Below are positions 1 to 5,457 of a stretch of DNA of 6,976 bases, one piece after another (position 1 is the first letter of the stretch; each line of letters starts with the position of its first letter). The notes beneath the pieces were generated by a model. The model was given only the letters and a program-made list of their open reading frames with translations, ran no database searches and was not told where the DNA came from. A program made the position numbers and the translations under genes. Origin of the DNA: Acidimicrobiaceae bacterium (GTDB lineage: Bacteria; Actinomycetota; Acidimicrobiia; Acidimicrobiales; Ilumatobacteraceae); NCBI GenBank assembly GCA_003154135.1, contig PMCN01000040.1, positions 6,159 through 13,134 of the forward strand, read 5' to 3'.

Positions 1-2
1 CC

Positions 3-578
3 AACGCGAGCTGCACCACCAACTGCTTCGTGCCGGTCGTGAAGGTGCTCGACGATGCGTTCGGCGTGGAGCAGGGGCTCATGCAGACAGTGCACGCGTA
101 CACGGGCGACCAGCAGCTCGTCGACGGCCCGCACAAGGACCTCCGCCGTGCGCGTGCCGCGGCCATCAACATCGTGCCCACCAGCACCGGTGCCGCCCGA
201 GCCACCAGCCTCGTGCTCGCCTCCATGAAGGGCAAGCTCGACGGCACGTCGCTGCGCGTGCCGGTGCCCACCGGCTCCATCGTCGACTTCACCGCCAACC
301 TGAAGACGCCGGCCACGGTGCAGCAGATCAACGCGGCGTTCAAGAAGGCGGCCAACGGACCGCTGAAGGGCATTCTCAGGTACACCGAGGATCCCATCGT
401 GTCCAGCGACATCCAGGGCGATCCGCACAGCAGCATCTTTGACGCCGGCCTCACCATGAGCATGGGCAAGCTGGTCAAGGTGCTGTCGTGGTACGACAAC
501 GAGTGGGGCTACAGCAACCGCCTCGTCGACACCGCGCTGTACGCAGGCGGCAAGGTCGCCAAGCGGTCGAAGAAGTAA
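3..578 (+). CDS. gap: Glyceraldehyde-3-phosphate dehydrogenase, 3' part (5' end outside window)
   Basis: This enzyme oxidatively phosphorylates glyceraldehyde-3-phosphate to 1,3-bisphosphoglycerate with NAD(P)+ in the cytosol. Only the last 191 residues are present. The reading frame enters at base 3 with NASCTTNC, which holds the catalytic Cys (fragment residue 4). The partner His is at residue 31 in TVHAYT, and this 27-residue spacing is the usual one for the family. DGPHKDLRRARAAA, PTSTGAA, RVPVPTGSIVDF, the phosphate-site-like GDPHSSIFDA and the C-terminal SWYDNEWGYSNR are all classic GAPDH catalytic-domain motifs. The NAD-binding Rossmann half lies upstream of the window. A GTG at base 30 is internal and should not be taken as the start. 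The Lys/Arg-rich C-terminal tail is unremarkable. pgk follows after 4 nt, so the two are almost certainly cotranscribed. Cofactor preference cannot be judged from this half. Confidence 0.97.
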   Translation, partial: NASCTTNCFVPVVKVLDDAFGVEQGLMQTVHAYTGDQQLVDGPHKDLRRARAAAINIVPTSTGAARATSLVLASMKGKLDGTSLRVPVPTGSIVDFTANLKTPATVQQINAAFKKAANGPLKGILRYTEDPIVSSDIQGDPHSSIFDAGLTMSMGKLVKVLSWYDNEWGYSNRLVDTALYAGGKVAKRSKK

Positions 579-582
579 CGCC

Positions 583-1695
583 ATGAGCCGCATCCCGACG
601 CTCGCCGATCTCGGCGACGTGCGTGGCAAGCGGGTCCTCGTCCGAACCGATTTCAACGTTCCCATGGAGAACGGTGAGATCACCGACGACTTCCGCATCC
701 GCGCCGCGTTGCCCACCATCAACTGGCTCACCGAACGTGGTGCGCAGGTGGTCACCTGCTCGCACCTCGGTCGGCCGAAGGGTCAGCCCAACCCGAAGTA
801 CTCGATGGATGCGGTGCGAGCCCGCCTCGCCGAGCTCGCACCGGGCGTCGAGCTGCTCGAGAACCTGCGCTTCGATCCCGGTGAGGAGGCCAACGACCCG
901 GCGTTCGTGGCGAAGCTCATCGACGGCATCGACCTGTACGTCGACGACGCCTTCGGTGCGTGCCACCGCGCGCACGCCAGCATCGTCGGGCCGCCGCGCA
1001 CGTTGCCGTCGGCGATGGGTCTGTTGCTGCAGAAGGAGGTCGAGGTGCTCCTCGGCCTGCGCAACAACCCGAAGCACCCGTTCGTCGCCGTACTCGGCGG
1101 CAGCAAGATCAGCGACAAGCTCGGTGTGGTCGACGCGCTGCTGAAGGTCGTCGACTCGCTCGTGGTCGGCGGCGCGATGTGCTTCACCTTCCTGGCCGCG
1201 CTCGGCAACCCGATCGGTGACTCGCTGTTCGAGGCCGATCAGGTCGACACGTGCAAGCGGTTGCTCGACGAGTCGGCAGCCAGCGGCAAGACCATCCACC
1301 TGCCCGACGACATCGTCGGGCTCGACGCGGCCGGCAACTTCGCCACGTTCGGCAGGCGGCTGCCCGACGGCGCCAAGGGCTTCGACATCGGGCCCGGCAC
1401 CGCGGCAGCGTTCAGCGACGTCATCATGGACGCCCGCACCGTGTTCTGGAACGGCCCGATGGGCATGTTCGAGGACCCACGCTTCGCGGCGGGCACCCGC
1501 ACCGTCGCGCAGGCGATGGCCGACACGAAGGCGTTCACGGTGGTCGGCGGCGGCGACAGCGCGGCTGCGCTGGCGCAGTTCCACCTCGACACCGAGGTCG
1601 ACCACGTGAGCACCGGCGGCGGGGCCTCGCTGGAGCTCCTCGAGCTCGGCGACCTGCCCGGCCTCGAGGCACTGCGAGGAGCGCCCAATGCGTAA
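583..1695 (+). CDS. pgk: Phosphoglycerate kinase with a shortened N-terminal domain
   Basis: This cytosolic enzyme transfers phosphate between 1,3-bisphosphoglycerate and ADP, giving 3-phosphoglycerate and ATP. Substrate-site motifs in the N-domain are RTDFNVP (residues 21-27), DFRIRAALPTI, SHLGRPKG (60-67), ENLRF (93-97) and DAFG-x-CHRAHAS (122-133). Nucleotide-domain motifs are LGGSKISDKL (171-180), WNGPMGMFE (289-297), GGGDS (322-326) and STGGGASLE (343-351). The length is 370 aa against roughly 390-400 in most bacteria. Only about 23 residues separate HLGRPKG from LLENLRF, where family members I recall have about 47. The catalytic motifs are intact, so the enzyme is probably active. The ATG start follows gap by 4 nt, with a weak purine stretch (GAAGAAG, 569-575) as ribosome site inside the gap coding end. 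The 3' end overlaps tpiA by 8 nt, suggesting translational coupling. Confidence 0.97.
   Translation: MSRIPTLADLGDVRGKRVLVRTDFNVPMENGEITDDFRIRAALPTINWLTERGAQVVTCSHLGRPKGQPNPKYSMDAVRARLAELAPGVELLENLRFDPGEEANDPAFVAKLIDGIDLYVDDAFGACHRAHASIVGPPRTLPSAMGLLLQKEVEVLLGLRNNPKHPFVAVLGGSKISDKLGVVDALLKVVDSLVVGGAMCFTFLAALGNPIGDSLFEADQVDTCKRLLDESAASGKTIHLPDDIVGLDAAGNFATFGRRLPDGAKGFDIGPGTAAAFSDVIMDARTVFWNGPMGMFEDPRFAAGTRTVAQAMADTKAFTVVGGGDSAAALAQFHLDTEVDHVSTGGGASLELLELGDLPGLEALRGAPNA
1676..1681 (+). promoter_or_regulatory. Ribosome binding site of tpiA, inside pgk
   Basis: GAGGAG ends 6 nt before the ATG at 1688 and lies wholly within the pgk coding sequence. It fixes the tpiA start and supports coupled translation across the 8-nt overlap. 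Confidence 0.75.
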
Positions 1696-2455
1696 GCCAC
1701 TCATCTCCGGCAACTGGAAGATGAACCACAACCACTTCGAAGCCATCCAGACGGTGCAGAAGCTGGCGTACCTGGTGGGCAAGGACGAGCTGGAACTGGC
1801 CGACGTGTCGATCCACCCGCCGTTCACCGACATCCGCAGCGTGCAGACCGTCATCGACAGCGACAAGCTCGGCTACGCGCTCGGCGCGCAGCACTGTCAC
1901 TTCGAGGACAAGGGCGCGTTCACGGGTGAGGTGTCGCCGGTGTTCCTCGCCAAGCTGGGCGTGCAGTACGTGATCTGCGGTCACAGCGAACGGCGCGAGC
2001 TGTTCGGCGAGACCGACGAGATGGTCAACAAGAAGGTCGCGGCCATCCAGCAGCACGGCATGACGCCCATCTTCTGCGTCGGCGAGACGCTCGACGAGCG
2101 CGAGGCCGGGCACACCGAGTCGAAGGTGCTCGGTCAGGTGCGCGCCGGTCTCGCCGGTCGCTCGCCGCAGCAGGTGGGCTCACTGGTCATCGCCTACGAA
2201 CCGATCTGGGCCATCGGCACGGGTCGCACGGCCACCTCCGATGATGCTCAACAGGTCTGTGCCGCGATTCGCGTGTGCGTGGCCGATCTCGCCGGCGCCC
2301 AGGCGGCGGAGTCGGTGCGGGTGCAGTACGGCGGCAGCGTGAAGTCGAGCAACATCGCCGAGCTCATCGCACAGCCCGACATCGACGGCGCTCTCGTCGG
2401 CGGGGCGAGCCTCGACGCCGATGAGTTCGCTCGCATCTGCAAGCTCGGTGCGTGA
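1688..2455 (+). CDS. tpiA: Triosephosphate isomerase
   Basis: This enzyme interconverts dihydroxyacetone phosphate and glyceraldehyde-3-phosphate as a cytosolic TIM-barrel. The full length of 255 aa is normal for the family. The active site is complete: Asn9 and Lys11 in SGNWKMN, electrophile His99 in ICGHSERR, and catalytic base Glu171 in AYEPIWAIGTG, the start of the mobile loop 6. The phosphate-binding loops are VQYGGSVK (212-219) and GALVGGASL (234-242). GAFTGEVSP (76-84) is also typical. The start is set by the GAGGAG at 1676-1681 and by the family N-terminus RKPLISGNWKMN. It is the last gene of the gap-pgk-tpiA cluster. No secG, which often follows tpiA in bacteria, is found downstream; instead there is an intergenic region and a transport operon. 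Confidence 0.98.
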   Translation: MRKPLISGNWKMNHNHFEAIQTVQKLAYLVGKDELELADVSIHPPFTDIRSVQTVIDSDKLGYALGAQHCHFEDKGAFTGEVSPVFLAKLGVQYVICGHSERRELFGETDEMVNKKVAAIQQHGMTPIFCVGETLDEREAGHTESKVLGQVRAGLAGRSPQQVGSLVIAYEPIWAIGTGRTATSDDAQQVCAAIRVCVADLAGAQAAESVRVQYGGSVKSSNIAELIAQPDIDGALVGGASLDADEFARICKLGA

Positions 2456-2462
2456 TCTGCTC

Positions 2463-2479
2463 TGCTGGCACGGCCGGCA
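2463..2479 (+). terminator. Hairpin after tpiA, possible transcription terminator
   Basis: TGCTGGC (2463-2469) pairs with GCCGGCA (2473-2479) over 7 bp with one G-U pair and a 3-nt loop, starting 8 nt after the tpiA stop. No T-run follows. It would therefore be a U-less terminator, as is common in high-GC actinobacteria, or only a 3'-end stabilising hairpin. Confidence 0.45.
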
Positions 2480-2492
2480 CCGCTGGCGCGGC

Positions 2493-2529
2493 TGGAACGA
2501 TGGTTCCAACATTTCGTACAAATGGGAAC
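2493..2529 (+). repeat. Overlapping inverted repeats, possible operator or attenuator
   Basis: GTTCC at 2503-2507 can pair with two copies of GGAAC. Pairing with the upstream copy gives TGGAAC/GTTCCA (2493-2498 with 2503-2508), a perfect 6-bp stem with the loop GATG. Pairing with the downstream copy (2525-2529) continues into CATTT/AAATG (2510-2514 with 2520-2524), giving 10 bp with a 2-nt AA bulge and the loop CGTAC. The downstream dyad sits in the most A/T-rich patch of the window and ends about 30 nt before the -10 candidate. It could be a DNA operator or an RNA switch. The binding protein is unknown. Confidence 0.4.
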
Positions 2530-2557
2530 GGGACGTCTACCCACCGGTAACGACCCG

Positions 2558-2566
2558 TGCTAGCCT
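2558..2566 (+). promoter_or_regulatory. Extended -10 promoter candidate for the binding-protein gene
   Basis: TGCTAGCCT fits the extended -10 form TGnTAnnnT of primary sigma factors. No good -35 is present at 16-19 nt (best is TCTACC at 2536-2541), which is tolerated when the TGn element is present. Transcription would start near 2573, giving a leader of about 100 nt before the GTG at 2672. Confidence 0.45.
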
Positions 2567-2572
2567 CGCTTC

Positions 2573-2671
2573 GCCTGCACGGATCGGGGAGGACCGTACG
2601 GGCGCAGGTAGTTCCCCCGAATAGGCGCCACCTGCTCACCTCCCTCCGTCACACCTCAGGAGGACCAATCA
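2573..2671 (+). other. Structured 5' leader of the binding-protein gene
   Basis: GCAGG at 2604-2608 can pair upstream with CCTGC (2574-2578), or downstream, as GCAGGT, with ACCTGC (2630-2635). The two pairings exclude each other. Further elements are ACGG(A)TC pairing with GACCGT (2579-2585 with 2592-2597), TCGGGG with CCCCGA (2584-2589 with 2615-2620), and CCTCC at 2639-2643 and 2643-2647, which could mask the ribosome site. I do not recognise a known riboswitch class. It may be a regulatory leader or only chance pairing in GC-rich DNA. Confidence 0.3.
2658..2664 (+). promoter_or_regulatory. Strong ribosome binding site for the binding-protein gene
   Basis: AGGAGGA is a near-perfect Shine-Dalgarno sequence, 7 nt before GTG 2672. 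It decides that non-ATG start, which in turn gives a complete lipoprotein signal peptide. Confidence 0.85.
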
Positions 2672-4396
2672 GTGAGGACCACCAAGAGCAGCAAGATTGC
2701 TGCACTCGCGGTGGGTCTTGCCCTTGTCGTCGCCGCATGCGGCAGCGACAGCAGCACCAAGACCACCGCAGCGCCCAGTACCACCACGCCAGGCACCACG
2801 CCTGGGACCACTGGTAGCACCACCCCCGGAACCACCCCCACCACTGGTGGCACGGGCTCGGGCATGACCATCACGTATGAAATCGCCGACAGCGCGAACT
2901 GGAACGACAACACGCCCATCAGCTGGGCCGACTTCCAGTGCACGTGGCAGGCCACGGTCAACACGCCGGCCTCGCTCAGCACCGTCGGTTACGACCAGAT
3001 CACGTCGGTCGAGAAGGGTGCCAGCGACAAGGAAGTCGTCGTGCAGTTCAAGTCGCCCTTCGCTGCCTACAAGACGCTCTTCGGCGGCCTCCTCGAGAAG
3101 TCGAAGATGAAGGACTGCATGGACGTCTCCACCGACTTCGGTACTGACGGCATCAAGTTCTCCGGTAAGGAATGGATGCTCGACAGCTGGACCGCCGAGC
3201 AGATCGTCTACGTCCCGAACCCGGCCTACAAGGGCCCGCGTACTCCTGACGTGAAGAAGGTCGTCATCGTCCCCACGGGCGACACCACCGCCCTCAAGGC
3301 CGGCACCGTCGACTTCATCTTCCCGCAGGCCTACACCGGCATCGACAAGGAGCTCTCCGACCCGAACATCAAGTACGACTCGGCGCTCGGCGGTTCCTTC
3401 GAGGCCCTGTACTTCCAGCAGAAGTCCGGCCCGTTCGCCGACAAGGACTACCGCGAAGCGTTCTCGAAGTCGATCGACCTCCAGGCGCTGTACGCCCAGA
3501 TCTACGCACCGTTCGCACAGGGCACCCCGCTGCTCGACTGCGGCCCGATCGCTCCTGGCCAGTACTGCGACCACCTGTGGAAGGACACCTACGATCCCAC
3601 CGGTGCAGCCGACGTGCTCACCAAGGCCGGCTGGACCAAGGGCTCCGACGGGTTCTGGAAGAACCCCAAGGGCGAAGTGCCCGTGGTGCGCTGGATGATC
3701 AACACCGGCAACACCCGTCGTGAGAGCGCCCAGGCGTTCCTCATCCCGAAGCTGGCGACGCTGGGCTTCAAGGTGAAGGCCGACAACTGCGAGGCCACGC
3801 CGTGCGTGTTCCAGACCCGTCTGCCCGCCCTCGACTACGACCTGGCGATGTACATCTCGACCGTTTCACCGGACCCGATCTACCTCACCTCCTCGTTCGT
3901 CTGCGACCAGATCCCCAGTGATGCCAACGGCAACAAGGGTCAGAACAACGTCGGTTGGTGCAACCAGGACGCCTCGACGGCCCTGCACAACGCCGACAAG
4001 GAAATCGACGATGCCAAGCGCACCGCCGACATCAAGACGGCAATCAAGGCGATGCACGACGACTACGTCTTGCTCCCGACGCTGCAGTTCCCCAACATCG
4101 GCGCATACCGCACCGACAAGGTGAGCGGTACGCAGAAGGAACTCGCCAACTACACGGCGTTCTACGACTGGTACCAGTGGAAGGACGTCAACGGCGACGG
4201 TCAGATCGTCATCGGTGCGGAGCAGTTCCCCACCAACGACTGCTCGAACCCGATCACGGACTGCGCGAGCTCGTCCTGGTTCGAGTGGGTGATCGCCAAC
4301 CCGGTGCTGCCGGGCGCCTACTTGACGACGAACGATCTCACGTTCGTGCTCAGCGACATGCTCAAGTCCGAGCCTGTCGTCAAGGTTGGCACCTGA
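2672..4396 (+). CDS. Peptide-type ABC transporter substrate-binding lipoprotein, apparently circularly permuted
   Basis: This is the extracytoplasmic receptor of a Dpp/Opp-type importer (SBP_bac_5 family, 574 aa). The GTG start gives MRTTKSSK, a hydrophobic stretch and the lipobox VAAC, so Cys23 is the probable lipid anchor. A 41-residue Thr/Pro/Gly tether follows (24-64). The folded part opens at residue 65 with MTITYEI and the family hallmark W-N-D-N-T-P-I-x-x-x-D-F (77-88), which normally lies 60-80 residues into the mature protein. Later family features are FSGKEWMLDSW, VPNPAYKG, ALKAGTVDFIFPQ, YFQQKSGPF, ADVLTKAGW, INTGNTRRE and LLPTLQFPNIGAYRTD. The missing mature N-terminus appears at the C-terminus: IVIGAEQFP (512-520), NPIT, CASSSWFEW (531-539), VLPGAY (545-550) and SDMLKSEPVV (561-570). 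The old ends are joined through DVNGDGQI (505-512). The frame is intact and composition matches the neighbours, so decay is unlikely. The ligand is unknown; peptides are only the family default. Confidence 0.93.
   Translation: MRTTKSSKIAALAVGLALVVAACGSDSSTKTTAAPSTTTPGTTPGTTGSTTPGTTPTTGGTGSGMTITYEIADSANWNDNTPISWADFQCTWQATVNTPASLSTVGYDQITSVEKGASDKEVVVQFKSPFAAYKTLFGGLLEKSKMKDCMDVSTDFGTDGIKFSGKEWMLDSWTAEQIVYVPNPAYKGPRTPDVKKVVIVPTGDTTALKAGTVDFIFPQAYTGIDKELSDPNIKYDSALGGSFEALYFQQKSGPFADKDYREAFSKSIDLQALYAQIYAPFAQGTPLLDCGPIAPGQYCDHLWKDTYDPTGAADVLTKAGWTKGSDGFWKNPKGEVPVVRWMINTGNTRRESAQAFLIPKLATLGFKVKADNCEATPCVFQTRLPALDYDLAMYISTVSPDPIYLTSSFVCDQIPSDANGNKGQNNVGWCNQDASTALHNADKEIDDAKRTADIKTAIKAMHDDYVLLPTLQFPNIGAYRTDKVSGTQKELANYTAFYDWYQWKDVNGDGQIVIGAEQFPTNDCSNPITDCASSSWFEWVIANPVLPGAYLTTNDLTFVLSDMLKSEPVVKVGT
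2741..2863 (+). repeat. Low-complexity Thr/Pro/Gly tether coding repeat
   Basis: Codons 24-64 of the binding protein encode a flexible tether with repeated TTPG units between lipidated Cys23 and the folded domain. At DNA level there are repeated CACC/CCGG-like units, CCACTGGT twice (2808-2815 and 2841-2848), and a small inverted repeat CCAGGC/GCCTGG (2789-2794 and 2800-2805). Such tracts vary in length by slippage. In Gram-positive lipoproteins they carry the domain across the wall zone. Confidence 0.75.
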
Positions 4397-4421
4397 TTTC
4401 TCGAGGTTCCAATTGATGGAA

Positions 4422-4453
4422 GACTGGGGCCGGTCCAACGACCGGCCCCAGTC
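4422..4453 (+). terminator. Perfect 13-bp GC-rich hairpin between binding protein and permease
   Basis: GACTGGGGCCGGT (4422-4434) is perfectly complementary to ACCGGCCCCAGTC (4441-4453), with a 6-nt loop CCAACG, starting 25 nt after the stop codon. There is no T-run. In SBP-first operons such a hairpin commonly acts as a partial terminator or 3' stabiliser, leaving more mRNA for the binding protein than for the membrane parts. Which of these applies here cannot be told from sequence. Confidence 0.8.
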
Positions 4454-4475
4454 GCCTATCCGTCACTGACTCTGC

Positions 4476-4481
4476 AGGGAG
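4476..4481 (+). promoter_or_regulatory. Ribosome binding site of the first permease
   Basis: AGGGAG, extending to AGGGAGAG, lies just upstream of GTG 4486 and supports that start over the in-frame ATG at 4510, which has no such site. Confidence 0.6.
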
Positions 4482-4485
4482 AGTT

Positions 4486-5457
4486 GTGCTCCGTTTCGTC
4501 GTAAGGCGAATGTTGTGGTTTTTCCCCACCATCGTCTTCATCACGTTCCTCGTCTACATCGCACTCCGCTTCGGCTTCAGCCCGGAGAACGCGTACCGGC
4601 GAGTCAACCCGCATGCCACCAAAGCGAAGGTGCAGCAGTTCCTCGACGTCAACGGGCTCTATCCCGGCTTCTGGGGCTTCATCCGCGGGTACTTCCACTG
4701 GCTCTGGCAGTTCGTCCAGGGGCCCAGCAACTGGCCGCGCAGCATCAAGGGTCGCGCCGAGGTGTGGACGCCGCTTCGCTACTCGATCTTCAACACGCTG
4801 CGCCTCGCCGGCATCGCTGCCGTCCTCGGCATCGTCATCGGGCTCAGCCTGGGCATCCAGGCGGCACGCAAGCCCGGTGCCGCGTTCGACACCATGGTCA
4901 ACAGCGGTGCCTTCTTCCTCGGCGCCGTCCCTCCGTTCGTGTCGGGTGTTGCGCTGCAACTCGTCTTCGCCGTGCAGCTGGGTTGGCTCCCCGTCGGTGG
5001 TGTCTACCCACCGGGTCATGAGGGCTTCAACCTGGTCCTGATGATCAAGTACCTCATCTTGCCGGTCGCGGTGGTGGCCATCCAGACCATCTCCGGTTAC
5101 AGCCGCTACATGCGTGCCTCGCTGCTCGACGTGTCGTCGTCCGACTACCTGCGCACCGCTCGTGCGAAGGGGCTGTCGGAGAGTGCGGTGCTCATGCGCC
5201 ACGGTGTGCGCAACGCGCTCATCCCGGTGGTCACCCTCATCGCCATCGACATCGGTTCGTTGCTCGGTGGCCTCATCATCACCGAGAACATCTTCAAGTA
5301 TCCCGGAATGGGTGTCTTCTTCCTGAATGCCGTCAACGACGGCGACTTCCCGAAGCTGCTGCCGTACATGGTGATCGTGGTCGCATCGGTGTTGATCTTC
5401 AACCTGATCGCCGACCTCCTGTACGCCTATCTCGATCCGAGGATCCGCCTTGACTAG
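4486..5457 (+). CDS. DppB/OppB-like ABC transporter permease
   Basis: This inner-membrane half of the import channel has 323 aa. The N-terminus MLRFVVRRMLWFFPTI and first membrane helix (about 9-28) match the DppB family. Five more helices are seen at about 101-123, 140-165, 186-203, 243-266 and 292-315. The ATPase-contacting EAA loop is SSDYLRTARAKGL-x(9)-HGVRNALIPVV (218-249), with its Gly at 229. LGAVPPFVSG (145-154) and LGWLPVGG (165-172) are also family marks, as is the closing YAYLDPRIRLD. The region after helix 1 lacks the common PGDPA and instead has a longer aromatic-rich extracytoplasmic stretch (about 31-98, with FWGFIRGYFHWLWQF). The GTG start is chosen by its ribosome site and by the family N-terminus. 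It overlaps the next permease by 8 nt. It should pair with that permease to receive ligand from the upstream lipoprotein. Confidence 0.96.
   Translation: MLRFVVRRMLWFFPTIVFITFLVYIALRFGFSPENAYRRVNPHATKAKVQQFLDVNGLYPGFWGFIRGYFHWLWQFVQGPSNWPRSIKGRAEVWTPLRYSIFNTLRLAGIAAVLGIVIGLSLGIQAARKPGAAFDTMVNSGAFFLGAVPPFVSGVALQLVFAVQLGWLPVGGVYPPGHEGFNLVLMIKYLILPVAVVAIQTISGYSRYMRASLLDVSSSDYLRTARAKGLSESAVLMRHGVRNALIPVVTLIAIDIGSLLGGLIITENIFKYPGMGVFFLNAVNDGDFPKLLPYMVIVVASVLIFNLIADLLYAYLDPRIRLD
5439..5443 (+). promoter_or_regulatory. Ribosome binding site supporting a TTG start
   Basis: GAGGA lies 6 nt before TTG 5450, inside the end of the preceding permease gene. It supports the unusual TTG start and coupled translation. 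Confidence 0.6.

Noticed and set aside
475..1866. Long antisense open frame (463 codons) across gap, pgk and tpiA
   Set aside because: It mirrors the real genes in GC-rich DNA, where stop codons are rare on the opposite strand. Its product is Arg/Val/Glu-rich without family motifs.
2525..2550. GGAAC followed 16 nt later by GGTAAC, resembling an ECF/SigH-type promoter
   Set aside because: The -10 half matches poorly and the GGAAC is explained by the inverted repeat. The TGCTAGCCT element nearby is the better promoter candidate.
2789..2805. Inverted repeat CCAGGC/GCCTGG in the tether coding region
   Set aside because: A short 6-bp stem is expected from repetitive Pro/Gly/Thr codons, so it is not treated as a regulatory hairpin.
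2421..2817. Small + strand open frames in the tpiA-SBP gap (starting near 2421 and 2557)
   Set aside because: They overlap tpiA or the binding-protein gene, lack ribosome sites and resemble no known small protein such as SecG.
2669..3574. Antisense open frame opposite the 5' half of the binding-protein gene
   Set aside because: Its Gly-rich tract is only the reverse complement of the Thr/Pro/Gly tether, and it has no motifs.
2672..4396. The binding protein as a simple N-terminally truncated or decayed pseudogene
   Set aside because: The apparently missing N-terminal segment is present at the C-terminus. The signal peptide, ribosome site and frame are intact, and there are no frameshifts.
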